Source of the DNA: Narthecium ossifragum
Lineage: Eukaryota; Streptophyta; Magnoliopsida; Dioscoreales; Nartheciaceae
Length of the DNA: 64,000 nucleotides
Direction: 5' to 3'
NCBI GenBank assembly: GCA_963920575.1
Contig: OY986970.1
Span: 26,865,869-26,929,868 of the forward strand
A model generated the notes under the pieces. That model was not told where the DNA came from. It searched no databases and saw only the letters and a list, made by a program, of their open reading frames with translations. Made by a program: the position numbers and the translations under genes. Numbering within the stretch: the stretch's first letter is position 1; every line of letters begins with the position of its first letter. Below, piece after piece: positions 1 to 10,590 of this stretch.

Positions 1-96
1 GCTCGGCGATGTTCAGTTCGTTATTGACGGCGCCGTGGTCGCTGACGACGTACACGTTGCCTTGACATACGGCGGACACGAAAAAAGATCGCATCG
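1..96 (-). other. Possible coding fragment at left edge
   Basis: The first ~100 bases are GC-rich, unlike the AT-rich DNA that follows. On the minus strand they read as an open frame containing QGNVYVVSDHGAVNNELNIA and running off the window. It could be the 5' part of an exon of a gene to the left; the valine-rich stretch recalls one blade of a Kelch-type repeat, but that is only a resemblance. No start or splice site could be fixed. Very uncertain. Confidence 0.2.
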
Positions 97-534
97 TCAC
101 ATGGTATAGCATGGTGACATGGTATGATCATACACATCAATGCATCCCATGCAAACCCATTTATATAAATATAATAATATTTAATTTTAATATACATTAT
201 TAAAAATAATATAAAATAAGTAAATTCCACTTTTGAATTTTAATGGGACATATTGGTAGTTTAATTAATTATACGATAATGTATATAATATTCACCTTGG
301 CTTTAATCAATTACTTAATAATATGATAATACATATAATATGATAACACATATAATTTAAATAATAATATTTTCTCATTTCATTAATATTATAATGCATA
401 TATTCACCTTAACTTCCGAATAAAATATTCGACATAATCAACCTGATTAAAACAAGAAAAATTATAATTCCGAGATAAGGACATTGAAACTCTGGATAGG
501 AACTATCCCGGAATAGGAATCCCATGATAAAGAT
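97..534. other. AT-rich intergenic DNA
   Basis: AT-rich sequence with many ATAATA and TTAATTA words. No gene or clear element is visible. Confidence 0.6.
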
Positions 535-641
535 GGTGTTTGGCTGTTATTCCGAGATTTATGCAACCAATCAGCAACCAATCGCGGGATTGGTTGCACC
601 TCAATCCCGCGATTGGTTGCACCTATTCCAGAGCCAAATAG
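535..641. mobile_element. Short hairpin MITE
   Basis: Imperfect inverted ends (GTGTTTGGCTGTTATTCC on the left; CTATTTGGCTCTGGAATAGG on the right read in reverse complement) flank a palindromic core built from GCGGGATTGGTTGCACC. The core words CGGGATTGG and AACCAATC recur in the MITE at 39347-39534, so the two are probably related. No clear target-site duplication was found. Confidence 0.5.
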
Positions 642-739
642 TCATGAAAAATTCGACCAATCATGCCAACAATTAACAAATATCGGTATATATAAGAAGA
701 ATATAGACTCAAACCTCAAAATTTCAGACCAAATGTGTC

Positions 740-1260
740 AAGCCATGTCACCCACCCGTTGGCGCCCACATGATAACGCCGATGATGATATCCACCACCA
801 GCTTTGCATATGATTCAACCACCAAGCGCCTTACTTCACGATCCTTTGCCCAACGTATGCCCCAAAACATGGCAAACAACTCACCATGTAGAGTGGAACC
901 GGCCTCTACCGACTACCGGCCACCCCAAGGCCCACTTCATAGCATCCCTCCCCCCATATTGGCCACTGGCCATGATACCAACAGCTCCTACCGCCTACTT
1001 TCCCTCCTTCAATGAAGCATCAACTTATATGACTGTCACCACGTCTATCCTCATTTGCCACTCCGCTTCTTTCTTTGCAAAAATTCTTCCGTCAGCCTTG
1101 TAACTCTACTCGCCAACACACTCATAGTCTCACCTCTCCATGAAAAAAACAACACGATTCATGTCCTTCCAAATGCACCACAGCACAAGCCACATGCATG
1201 GACAAAGTTACTGGCTAGTAAACTACTCCTACCTATTTCCGTCCTAATTGCCTGTTACCA
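740..1260 (-). pseudogene. Decayed LINE fragment (RNase H end)
   Basis: On the minus strand, broken frames carry pieces of the C-terminal part of a plant L1-type LINE polyprotein, in the expected order. Around 1175-1225 is LWCIWKDMNRVVFFMER, matching the W..WK.RN..VF motif after the reverse transcriptase. Around 745-900 is STLHGELFAMFWGIRWAKD followed by a VVES..KLVVDII segment, matching the RNase H helix and ES motif. Stops and shifts interrupt it, so it is a dead remnant. Ends and target duplications could not be set. Confidence 0.6.
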
Positions 1261-1264
1261 TTAG

Positions 1265-2544
1265 TCCTTCACAATTTCATCATGCATTTTTATCATTGTA
1301 TGCTATGGAGTTTTTAGCCGCTGCGTATTTGGAGGAGAATTGGGTTAATTAAAGAAACGCGAGCCATTGTACACTATGATATAGGCTCACTGCCAACTTC
1401 TTGGTCCTCACTTCTTTAGTTGATGCGAGAGGTTCGCATTCTTGCTTCCCATCAGTTAGCAAGTCATATTGCATAATGTAGCTTGATTTTCTCAGTGAAT
1501 TTCAAATTTCGACGTGCTGATTTAGGATTTTTACGTGAATATTCTATAGGATTTTGTGTTCCTTTAACACATTTAACCTGAAGTGTCTATGATGAACATC
1601 ATGAATTCTGTGTTGTGCATCAAATGGAAAATCAAGGACTAGCTAGGAATATCCTATGAGGCCGGGTATGATCGATCGGCTGGTGGTGGCACCAACGAGG
1701 CTATATGCCACGTGAACCCGCAATATAAGCCTTGCCATGCTATTTTGGCTTAGATTCCCTGGGCCATGGCCGCTGCTTTGCGCCAGGCTTGATTCCGGCA
1801 GCGGTGATGCTGCCAACAGGAAACTGCAACAAACGGGGCTTCCGCGACCGATGACAAGCCACAGAGCTAAGTGAAAGTCATGGCTGTCGGAGGCGTTTTG
1901 ATGATTTATGTTGGTAAAAATCGTGTTCATCTCGTGTCGTTTCCACCGTTTGATGACACCGGCGCGCGTGTGGAACGCGATAATGGTAGCTTGGTAAGCA
2001 CTGACAGTAGACAGTAGCAGCGTAGGTTGCTGGCTTGTCGTTGGATCAAGCTAGTGAGCAGAGCAAGATCGTGTCGTGCATGCTGAAGGGCAATGTTTGG
2101 TGTTAATTAATATCGCGTCAGTCCTCAAAACCTCCGACAATATCATATTAGTTATGAAAACACGTCAAAGGAAATCAGAAAGAGCATTCTGTTCAACTCC
2201 ACCGGTTAAAAGTAGGCAGCAGGCCTGGCAACTCATCTCGTAATTTGAAAACCCCTCAATATCAACTTGAACTTAAGCTCAATAACAGCTCTCTTCATGC
2301 TGGAGATATGTGATACTGATACATGAGATGGTCAACTATAGCAGTTGCGTTTCCTGATGGATTCGATCAACATAATTTAGTTTTGGCTCGCATAATTTAG
2401 TTATGATTTTTTTATGACGATTTTACCCTTAAGATATTATTCAAATTTCGTTTATGGTCGATTATGGATATTTTATGCCAATTGTATATTTAAGGGCATG
2501 GATTTTATTTATGTTTTTATTGATCTTTCCAAATCATTCTTTCT
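1265..2544. other. Intergenic DNA, no gene seen
   Basis: Mixed-composition sequence. A 95-codon minus-strand frame at 1643-1930 resembles no family I know and has no splice context. Nothing else can be supported. Confidence 0.5.
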
Positions 2545-2940
2545 TCAATCGCAGCATTGTGGGAGAGGCGGAGCTTGGAGAGGAGGGAGGCGACGGCAAA
2601 GAAGCCATATATGAAGGAGGGACGCGGGGAGGCCGATTTGGCTAGAGGTGGTGAGTTTGCGCTGGTGGTGGCACCAGCTTGGGGGGACGTGGTAGAGCGC
2701 GAGTGGGTTCAAGGGGTTACGGAGAAAATGAGGGAGGCTTGAACGGCATTGAGTTGAGAGGAAGACGGTCGAGGGGTGGAGGTCGACATGTTCCCGGTGA
2801 TGCAGTGGGTTCACCGGATTGGGAAGGAAGGAGTGAGGTGGAGTCGCCGGAAGCGTCGGAGCCGCCGAAAAGGAGGCGGTTGTGGGGTGAGATCGCAATG
2901 GGGAAGGCGAAGGGCTTGCGGGGGGTAGTAATGTCTTTTG
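2545..2940. repeat. Purine-rich GC block
   Basis: An abrupt GC-rich, strongly purine-biased block on the plus strand inside AT-rich DNA. Frames on both strands are open only because of the biased composition. Similar blocks form the bodies of the elements at 7244-8132, 11390-13939 and 17276-18466, so this is probably the body of another non-autonomous element, though no terminal repeats were recognised here. Confidence 0.4.
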
Positions 2941-3020
2941 GCCACTAATATGGGGTTAACTCCCCAGATTAAGTTTGCCTGATTTTATTAGTATAATAAG
3001 ATCAAATTTTGGGATTTTGG

Positions 3021-3702
3021 CCCCCTTACCTTTTAATTTTTAAGGTAAATTACACTTTTGAGCCCTATGATTTGGGTCAAATTTGCCTTATATAGTTTCA
3101 AAACTTTCAAATCATGATCTAAAGTTTGGATTTCATTTCAAATAAAGCCCTTGGTGATGACGTGATGATATTACGTGATCCATTTCTCTCCTAACTTTTT
3201 ACCGCCACTGTAATTGAGGGTAAGAGTTTACATTGCCCTCTTTGTTCCCCTTTGATCGGCCTCATTCGCGAATGAAATTCCTCCAAGACGAGGCTTCGAC
3301 CAGCAAGAATTTAGCATCAGATACCAATACATTGACCAGGAGTCATGTTGGTTGGCGATTTCGACGACATTGCATCTTTTCATTTGCCATGACCCATTTG
3401 TCATAAATGCTCATAACAGTGTTATTTGAAACGAAATACAAATGTCATGATCTTATTTGAGAGTTTTGAAAATACATGACATCAAAAAAAAACTTAACCC
3501 AAACCATAAGCTCCAAAAGTGTAATTTATCCTAATTTTTATAAATTTTAATACAAAAGGATCTAAATGCCCTCATTTTCATCCTTACACATCTATGCACG
3601 AGAAAAAGGAGGCATAGAGGTGTAAGGATGAAAATGGGGGTATTTAAGACAATTGTTTACTAAAAAAATATAAAAATTAAAATAGATAGGGTACTTAGTA
3701 AG
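3021..3702. mobile_element. Foldback element split by a MITE
   Basis: The inner arms at 3562-3597 and 3611-3647 are nearly perfect inverted repeats around a 13-base loop; shared words are CATTTTCATCCTTACAC and its complement. The match continues outward: the left arm resumes at 3021-3042 once the MITE at 3043-3531 is removed, and pairs with 3648-3702 (CCCTATC-TTTTAATTTTTAT against CCTTACC-TTTTAATTTTTAT). This is a hairpin-forming element that existed before the MITE landed in its left arm. Confidence 0.65.
3043..3531. mobile_element. Mutator-like MITE (489 bp)
   Basis: It starts AGGTAAATTACACTTTTG and ends with the near-complement CAAAAGTGTAATTTATCC. The terminal inverted repeats extend about 100 bases inward with mismatches. 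It is flanked by perfect 9-bp direct repeats TAATTTTTA at 3034-3042 and 3532-3540. A 9-bp duplication with long terminal repeats is the signature of Mutator-like transposition. It has no coding capacity. Confidence 0.8.
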
Positions 3703-5140
3703 ATAAGGTGTATTTAGAATTACCCCAATTATTGGGAATCGCATATTCACGATTAATTACTCCTGTGGTGACACGTCAATACTAAAGAGTATAAGAGATG
3801 CTTTCATTTGTAAATTAATCCATCAATGATAAATCTGTATGAAAAAGTCCAATGATGTGATGATGGAGAAAGATCTCATAACCGATAATACATGGAGTTC
3901 TTGTCGTTTAGATTCTTGAGGCCGTTTGGTACGAGAATAGATTATTCTGAATTAAGGGTTTTTAGAATTAAAAAAGTTGAGATAATAAATGAGAATAGAT
4001 CAAAACATATTTTTTTAATAAAAAAAATTAGAAATATAGATACAATCGAGTGGAGTTAAATAGGAATAGGATAATGCTCCAACTTAACCCATATTATCTC
4101 TATTTTACTAATCCCATTTTGTTCGAGGATAAGGTCTGATTTTCCATTAGGTGCGTTTCACTTTCATCAAAACTTTTCTTGATTCTTAAAACAAATTATA
4201 AGATTAATGATCCCCAAAATAAGGAAAAGCTCAAAGTAACTACAAGATCAATTAACTCAACCGATATCCCAACCTTCCAATCTCTCACAATGGCATCATG
4301 TACATGATACTGAAGATTAAAATAACAAACCAATCAACCAACAGTAAAACCTCTGAGAAGAAGACACAAGTAAAAAAGCCCGTCCATCCGTCGTAACGCG
4401 GTAAAACGGAGCCCCCAGTGTTACGGCACCCAACTCTCAACCGCGCTGGCAAGAAGCAGGCAATGATCCTCTAGGTGGGGCCCCCCACAATAGAAAACAG
4501 CTCTAGTAACGAAAGGGACGACCGTCCCACACATGATTCCGACAAAACCCAGGTCAAATCACTTTGGCCCCGACTCATCCCTCATCCCATGTGCTTTTTT
4601 CTTTTCTTTTCTTTTTTTTTTTTCACGTCTCCCAATAAAGCCTAATTATATAAAAAAACAAAAAATATAGCAAAATATCACTTTATTAGCGTTACTGTTT
4701 CGTTCGTACTGACCTGGGAGGCTGGGACAATAAATAATCATTATTTTATATTAACAAAATTTAGTCAAATTAGGGAAATTGTGCGTAATTAGGATCCCCA
4801 ATTACCTTTCACTGTTGACTCCCAAAACAGTACAGTTCCATGCACTTGAGCACGTTAATTACCACTTTCTCCAACAGTAAAGCAGCAGTCCAACCTTTAA
4901 AGTTCACCAACCCATCGTACTCCGTGTTCCCCCGATCCAGAGAGAGACGCATTCATCTCCTCTTAAATACCCACACCAACCCCTATAGCTTTCCTTTTAC
5001 GAACCAATCCAAAAATAAACACGAGACGAGCCAAGCAAAGCATGCTCTTAATTATAATTAATATATTACAGCCAAAGCTAATTAATTAAGGAAAGAGAGA
5101 AATAAAGAAGAGAAGCCCATAAGATAGCTACAGTTACCTC
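3703..5140. other. Intergenic DNA downstream of the protease
   Basis: AT-rich with a C/T-rich tract near 4605. A segment at about 3906-4140 begins GGCCGTTTGGTACGAGAATA and may be another decayed MITE, but its right end is unclear. The part nearest 5140 probably includes the 3' UTR of the protease gene. Confidence 0.4.
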
Positions 5141-6733
5141 CTAGCATTCATTGGGAGTGAAGGCGACCATGGAGTTGTCCAGATCGAAACTGACACGTGT
5201 CCCCTGCTGCTGCACGTTGCCGATGATGGACAGCGGCGAGGAGGTCGGGGCGAAGGCCAGGCAGAACGTCCCCGATGAGTCCACCGGGATCAGGTAGTTC
5301 TTTGCCGGCAGCTTCAGCTCCTTCCCCTCCGGGAACCGGAACGACACCGTCGGCACCTGGACGCTCGTCCTCGACGACAGGTCGTAGCAAGTGTCGAACA
5401 GCGCCACCCCGGAAGCCGACGGGAGGTCGCTGGTCCCCTTCGTGAACGCGTCGCGGAGGGCCGTGTAGGCGTCGCGCTGGAGCCGGGTGACGGCGGTGCC
5501 GGAGTCGACGATGACCCCGCCCGCGCCGCTCTCGCCCATGGAGAACGAGTTGGGGGGGACGGTGAGCACCTCTCCGCCCACGCTGATCCCCGTCAGGCCC
5601 ACGTAGTAGAAGGTGTCCACCTTGCCGTTGCGCAGCAGCGGGGCGGTGACCGCGCCGGCGTCGGCGGGCGGGCCTCCGAACTCGATGGTGGAGGACGAGG
5701 AGGAGTCGCGGTCGACGAGGCAGTAGGAGAAGGAGCGGGCGGAGACCTGGGAGGGGAAGGAGAGGGAGCCGCCGCCGAGCCCGAGAAGCCCCGCGGAGCC
5801 AACAAAGAGGCCCTCGTTGTCATGGCCGCAACCGAAGGCGACGCCGGACACGGGGGCGGAGTCGCCGAAAGTGATCGTCTCCGTGGCGAAGTCCCCCACG
5901 GTGTAGGAGCCGTCGCCATAGGAGACCTGGTAGAGACAGGAGGAGTTCCGGCAAGCGGAGACGTCGAGAGCGCGGCAGGACTGGGACTCGCAGCCGACCG
6001 GAGCATAAGTGGAGGAGACCGCCGGGTCGTAGATGGGATCGGACTGCTGGTAGCAGTCGGCGCACGGCTGGCATTGGACCCAGGTGACGTCGCTCCCAGT
6101 GTCGACTACCATGTAGACGGGTTTCGCCGGGCGGCCGATCCCCACACGGGAGAAGTACTCCCCGCTGCCCTGGCTCGTCCCGGAGACGATCGGCCCCTGG
6201 AAGTTGCCGGACCCGCCGGTGGCGGCGGCATCCAGCTCCTCCATCTCCCCGTCCTGGGTGGTCATGGGCTGCAGATCGGATCTCTTGACACCCTGTACGG
6301 CCAGAGCCACCCGCGCCGAGATCGCCCGCACCCTGGCGGAGTCGCGGTGGAGGCGGGCGACAGTCAGAGCCTTGTAGTCCTTGTGCGCCGATGCGGCCGA
6401 CATGGCAACCGGGAGAAAATCTCTGGAATGCAGCTTCAGTGAGAACGACGACGACGACGACGACGGCCCGGCGCCACCATAGACAGCCTCGGCAGCACTC
6501 TCCGCCATCTCCAGGTCGAGCGCTTGTTGGGTCTTTTCAGGATCGAAAGAGAGAACGCCAATGGCTCTCTCCAGTGAGCTAGAGACGTCCAATGTGGTGG
6601 TCCTGGCGGTGATTCCGGCGGCATTCCGAACGGCCCAGACCTTTCTTGACAGAGCTGGAGTCACAGAGAGGAAAGAGAGCATTAAAAAAAGGAGGCCGAT
6701 GGCCAGACGGCGAACGTACCCCGGCGGCGCCAT
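5141..6733 (-). CDS. ASPG1: Aspartic protease, ASPG1-like
   Basis: Intronless 530-residue pepsin-family (A1) aspartic protease of the plant atypical/nucellin-like group. The start chosen (6733) gives MAPPGYVRRLAIGLLFLMLS, an evident signal peptide ending near residue 29; the frame stays open 57 codons upstream without looking secreted. A pro-region follows, with poly-Ser at 91-96. The catalytic domain opens at GSGEYFSRVGIG (190-200). The first catalytic motif is DTGSDVTWVQC (Asp211), followed by the cysteine-rich QPCADCYQQSD insertion and the flap-region YGDGSYTVGD; the second is VDSGTAVTRL (Asp410). The end, IIGNVQQQGTRVSFDLDN, is typical. The Arabidopsis homologue ASPG1 acts in guard cells in ABA-dependent drought avoidance; the same role here is inference. 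Codons are very GC-rich. Confidence 0.93.
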   Translation of the reverse strand: MAPPGYVRRLAIGLLFLMLSFLSVTPALSRKVWAVRNAAGITARTTTLDVSSSLERAIGVLSFDPEKTQQALDLEMAESAAEAVYGGAGPSSSSSSFSLKLHSRDFLPVAMSAASAHKDYKALTVARLHRDSARVRAISARVALAVQGVKRSDLQPMTTQDGEMEELDAAATGGSGNFQGPIVSGTSQGSGEYFSRVGIGRPAKPVYMVVDTGSDVTWVQCQPCADCYQQSDPIYDPAVSSTYAPVGCESQSCRALDVSACRNSSCLYQVSYGDGSYTVGDFATETITFGDSAPVSGVAFGCGHDNEGLFVGSAGLLGLGGGSLSFPSQVSARSFSYCLVDRDSSSSSTIEFGGPPADAGAVTAPLLRNGKVDTFYYVGLTGISVGGEVLTVPPNSFSMGESGAGGVIVDSGTAVTRLQRDAYTALRDAFTKGTSDLPSASGVALFDTCYDLSSRTSVQVPTVSFRFPEGKELKLPAKNYLIPVDSSGTFCLAFAPTSSPLSIIGNVQQQGTRVSFDLDNSMVAFTPNEC

Positions 6734-7243
6734 TTGCTTCAGCAGCAAAGCGAGTGGGATAACGGAGGAAAACCGAAGAGAGTATCTAGGAAGGAACGTG
6801 GGGATGTTTGGTTTGGAGAACAAGTGAGTGAGTGGTGGGGAGAATAAAAGAGGAATAGGGAGGGGGCGGGCGGTGGTCACGTCATTCGCGCCGGGTGAGA
6901 ACAAAACAAGGTTGTAATAAGCGAGAGACGGGCCCTCGACCTACTGTTGTTGGTTGTTGCTTTGCGCGGAATGTAATGAATGGAAAACGGTTCACACTTC
7001 CGCACCGGGCGTTCAAAATTTAACCCGGGTCACGTGCTTTCTGTTGTTGTGTTGCCACTACTCTCACTGGAGATTGATGAGACTTTAATTTCCGGCTTGC
7101 CCGGAATCACTGATTGATGGAGATGAATGGGAACTTTGTTTGCCGGTGAGCTGAGCTTTGGTCGTATTGTGTTTTTTAATGGAATGGACAATTAGCAAAA
7201 GGGGATCTTACGCTAGGAAATTGCTCGTTGCCAAGTTCAAAAT
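6734..7243. other. Upstream region of the protease gene
   Basis: Contains the presumed 5' UTR and promoter of the minus-strand protease. No convincing TATA box was found in the first 150 bases. Otherwise unremarkable. Confidence 0.4.
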
Positions 7244-8132
7244 AGGGCCGTAAACGAAGCGGGTTTTAACCGGGTAGCTCAGCTTGATCCTGATTAAGCT
7301 CGAGCCGAGTTCGAACCTTGATTAAGGCCCATCTCATTATTGAGCTCGATCAACCTCGGGCTCGGCTCGAAAGCTCGCGAGCTCGGCCCGATGAGGCTCA
7401 AGTCATATATCATATAATTAGATCTAATTGATCTAATAGGCTTATCTGACTCAATCAGATCCTGTGAACAATGGGTTTCAATCCGATCTATGGCTCTCTC
7501 CAAAATCCAACACGATTTTGGAGAGGAAGACGTGGCGGCGGGCAATGACACTGGCAGCTCTGATAGAGGCTGAGGTCAATGATGGCAGTGGAACGGCTAT
7601 GCTTGTCGCAAGAGACGGAACCGGTGACTTTTAGCGGGGAAGGCGACGACAGCTGTTGGTGTTGAAGACGAAGGGCAACGATGATAAAGTTGGCAATGGG
7701 AAGAGAACGACGGGATCCGGACCCGGAAAAAGATGAATTGGAGTTGGTCTAAGCCGGCGTTGAGATCGAGAGGAAACTAGGGTGTCATGTTCGCCGAAGC
7801 GTGCAGTGATGATGGTGGGCGGTGGCATGAGAGTACTGAGGACTAGCTGCTGGCTGTAAGAGGAGATGAAGAAAAGGAGGGGAAAGGAAACATAGAAGGA
7901 AGAAAAGAGATAGAGGAGGATTGGGGAAGAAGAAACATGAGAAGAGGAGAAACGAAGCGGGGAAAGAGAAGCAAGGGAAAGAGAAAAAAGCTCGGCTCGA
8001 AAGCTCACGAACCGAGTTTGAACCTGATCCGAGCTGAGCTTTTAGGCTCGACTCCGGTTCGAACCCGAGCCCGAGCCTGGCTAAAAGAGCCACGCTCGAG
8101 CCAAAGCCCGGCTCGGTCGATTACAACCTTGG
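7244..8132. mobile_element. Non-autonomous hAT-like element
   Basis: The left end AGGGCCGTAAACGA and the right end (complement CCAAGGTTGTAATCGA) are imperfect inverted repeats. The flanks are 8-bp direct repeats differing at one base (TTCAAAAT at 7236-7243, TTCAAAGT at 8133-8140), which suggests hAT. Subterminal regions are dense in CTCGGCTCGAAAGCTC and AGCTCG words, as in the common plant GCTCGGCTCG repeats. The body (about 7560-7990) is a purine-rich GC block with no gene. Confidence 0.6.
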
Positions 8133-8140
8133 TTCAAAGT

Positions 8141-8845
8141 GATTAGAATTTTTTTGACCCTTGTCTAATATTCGTTCGGTTTTAACTAGATTAAGGCGTA
8201 GATGATCAGAATCGAACACCAAATTAAACTATGATTATTGGGGATAATCATGTGTGGCCCATCCAATTTGGACAAGACATACTCCTTGATACCCTTGTAG
8301 ACATTAATGTTAGGGTTGGAAGCGTTTAGATGATGCCAATGCTAGGATTCATGCCATAGATGAATGCCTACGAGTCATCTTTTGTGAAAAGTTAATTTTA
8401 CATGCACAACAACTTGATAAGTGCACCACTAATTTTTTTTTATTAGATGATATATCCCTTATTGAAATCTCCATATCACCCCCCATTAACATAACCAATT
8501 AACTGCGTTAATGGCCTAATGTTATATCTTTGTTTACTATGTGCACCACAACCCAACACATTTAAGGGTCGTCTTCTGCCTCCGGGCACCTACTCGTACA
8601 ACGCATTAAGGGTCACACTACCCCCATCGTCTCCCGGTGCCTCCCATCACCTCCCAATATTTCCCACACCATGTCATATTGCCCACCTACATTGCCTCCT
8701 TCAGTCAAAACCAAGATTCTCAACGTCATTTACCTCCACTTAAACCATCCTCCACCCAAATCAATTGTCCAAAACGGCGGCAATGCTGGATTCGGAGGAC
8801 AAATCCTCTCTCGATGATATGGACGAAATGCCGCCCGCGCATAAG
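8141..8845. other. Intergenic DNA with a possible exon remnant
   Basis: Mostly featureless. At 8783-8845 a short frame reads MLDSEDKSSLDDMDEMPPAH and Lys and ends exactly at a GTATG donor-like site, where the solo LTR begins. It may be a captured or orphan exon. No family was recognised. Confidence 0.3.
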
Positions 8846-9168
8846 GTATGTGTTGGGGAATCTAAGGGGTCCCGGCGATGCCGGAGATACGCCAGATAGA
8901 TACGGGGATGTCGCAGCGGAAGAGAAACAACCAAACCACAAAGAAAAGGAAAAAGTGGAGATAAGGATTTACGTGGAAAAACCTACCAGCAACAACTGGA
9001 AGGAAAAAAACCACGGGCAGCAGAGGAAATCTTCACTATGAGAGAGATATTACAAAGCCCAAACCCTAGCAGAGACAAAGATATCTCTCTCTAGGATTGC
9101 CTACTCTCACACCTCTCATACACCTCCAATAAACATCTCTACCACAAAGAGAAACCCTAAAAGCACTC

Positions 9169-9176
9169 TATTTATA
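9169..9176 (-). promoter_or_regulatory. TATA box of the solo LTR
   Basis: The minus strand reads GGCTATAAATAGAGTGC, a near-ideal plant TATA box placed between the palindrome-rich U3 and the rest of the LTR. Confidence 0.6.
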
Positions 9177-9239
9177 GCCTCCAATAAACACAAATCCGGA
9201 TTAAATCTGAGCCGTCGGATCTGCCCGTCTAGGAGAGAA

Positions 9240-9531
9240 GGATCGATCCTACTCAAGGGAAGGATCGATCCGAGTATGCACGAGATCGAGGAATTCCAGA
9301 ATTCCCGAGTCGGATCGATCCCACTATGTAGGAGCGATCGATCCGTCCTCAAAATTCCAACATCCCGAAGTAGGATCGATCTGCGGATTGATCCGACCCC
9401 GACCCTTACGAAACCATGCTCACTGTCTCTTTTGTTTACCAAGTAGGATCGATCCCTCTCTGAGAGACGGATCGATCGGCTGATAATATGAGAGGTTAGA
9501 TCGATCCTTCTCTTAAAGAAGGGATCGATCC
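9240..9531. repeat. Palindrome array GGATCGATCC in LTR U3
   Basis: Five perfect copies of the 10-bp palindrome GGATCGATCC and five copies with one mismatch lie within 292 bases, irregularly spaced, all inside U3 of the solo LTR. No other part of the window has such a density. Confidence 0.85.
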
Positions 9532-9583
9532 AATCCAATCCAATGTTGCCGTCATCCTCATAGGAGGAAAAGTCAACAGTATG

Positions 9584-10340
9584 ATCATTTTTACTCCGTT
9601 TGTTTTTTTAAAACCTGATGGATCACGAATTGATCGGTCAAACCAGGCCGATTGATCTTCTATAAAGTTCGGTCTTTCAATGCCGAACTCATTATTTATT
9701 GGTCTTGCGAAGCCGACTTTTTGGTTTGTTTTCAGCTTCATGAAACCGATATAGGATGCCACGTTCGGTTAGGAAAAGTTGAACGTTATTCAGCGTTCCT
9801 AAGCCGAACTTTGGTATCGTGTTCGGTTTCTCATAGCCGTTATTTACTAAAATTATCTGTCATATCCAATTGAACTTTTGTTATTTTTTCGATTTATCGA
9901 TACCGAAACATAGATTATTTATTCACCATCTTTGAACCGAATATATGTTATTGACTTCCTATTCGTCCTATGATTACATGACTATGCTTCTACTGCTGAT
10001 AGTGGTATTGGAGATGCCATTGCCATGAACTACACATTGACCTTCACGACTAGTATTGTATGCATATATTCTTATGTTGATATTGTTAATTAATCAGTGT
10101 TAAAAAAAATTCAATGTAATTCACTGTCTCCATATACATACATGGAGAATATCTCTCATTTTGATGTATGAGAAGTGATTGAGGTACATGCCACGTAGGC
10201 ATGTGCATTGTACATGGCCACTTTTAACGTTCCAGATTCACTCACATCCGCTGGTCCCCACCATGTAAGCCAAATAATACATGGTCATGTAAGCATGTGC
10301 AATATACAGCCATGTATACAAATATTTTTTCTTGATTTAT
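9584..10340. other. Repeat-like DNA, not classified
   Basis: GTTCGG/CCGAAC words recur at 9660-9840, as in retrotransposon remnants. Around 10140-10320, CATGTGCA/TGTACATGG words resemble the ends of the MITE at 34780-35109. No ends could be set. Confidence 0.35.
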
Positions 10341-10507
10341 TATGCTGTTAGAACAGAAATTTGACCGTTGACCGGGACTGTAATCAAGGTCAAAATTTAT
10401 TTTCACATTCAAAAATCAAGAGATTGTAGTTTAGTTCAACTCTTTCGAATGATCGAATCAGAGGTGTTGAAGTGTACAAAGAAGTTATTTGGTTGATGAT
10501 GGAGTTG

Positions 10508-10590
10508 ATGGAAATGGAAAATGAAATGGAAAATGGAAAATGGAAGATGGAAAAATGAAATGGAAAATGGAAAATGGAAGATGGAAAATG
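10508..10590 (+). repeat. Short tandem repeat (ATGGAAA type)
   Basis: Degenerate tandem copies of ATGGAAAATGGA and ATGGAAGATGGA inside the second solo LTR. Confidence 0.8.

Larger units (their letters stand above)
8851..9578 (-). mobile_element. Solo LTR (728 bp), minus orientation
   Basis: Starts TGTTG and ends CAACA, with perfect 5-bp target duplications GTATG at 8846-8850 and 9579-9583. There is no internal retrotransposon domain and no second LTR, so it is a solo LTR left by recombination. A TATA box (complement of TATTTATA at 9169-9176) shows that its promoter points to the minus strand, making 9180-9578 U3 and the rest R-U5. A GATTTACGTGGAAAAACC motif resembles LTRs of plant Copia elements, so Copia is likely but unproven. 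Confidence 0.85.

Noticed and set aside
1643..1930. 95-codon minus-strand frame
   Set aside because: No family similarity, start context or splice partners.
5822..6442. 206-codon frame antisense to the protease
   Set aside because: A shadow of the GC-rich coding strand; no domain.
6734..6904. In-frame 57-codon N-terminal extension of the protease
   Set aside because: The extension lacks family similarity, and starting at 6733 gives a clean signal peptide. The upstream ATG is in the presumed leader.
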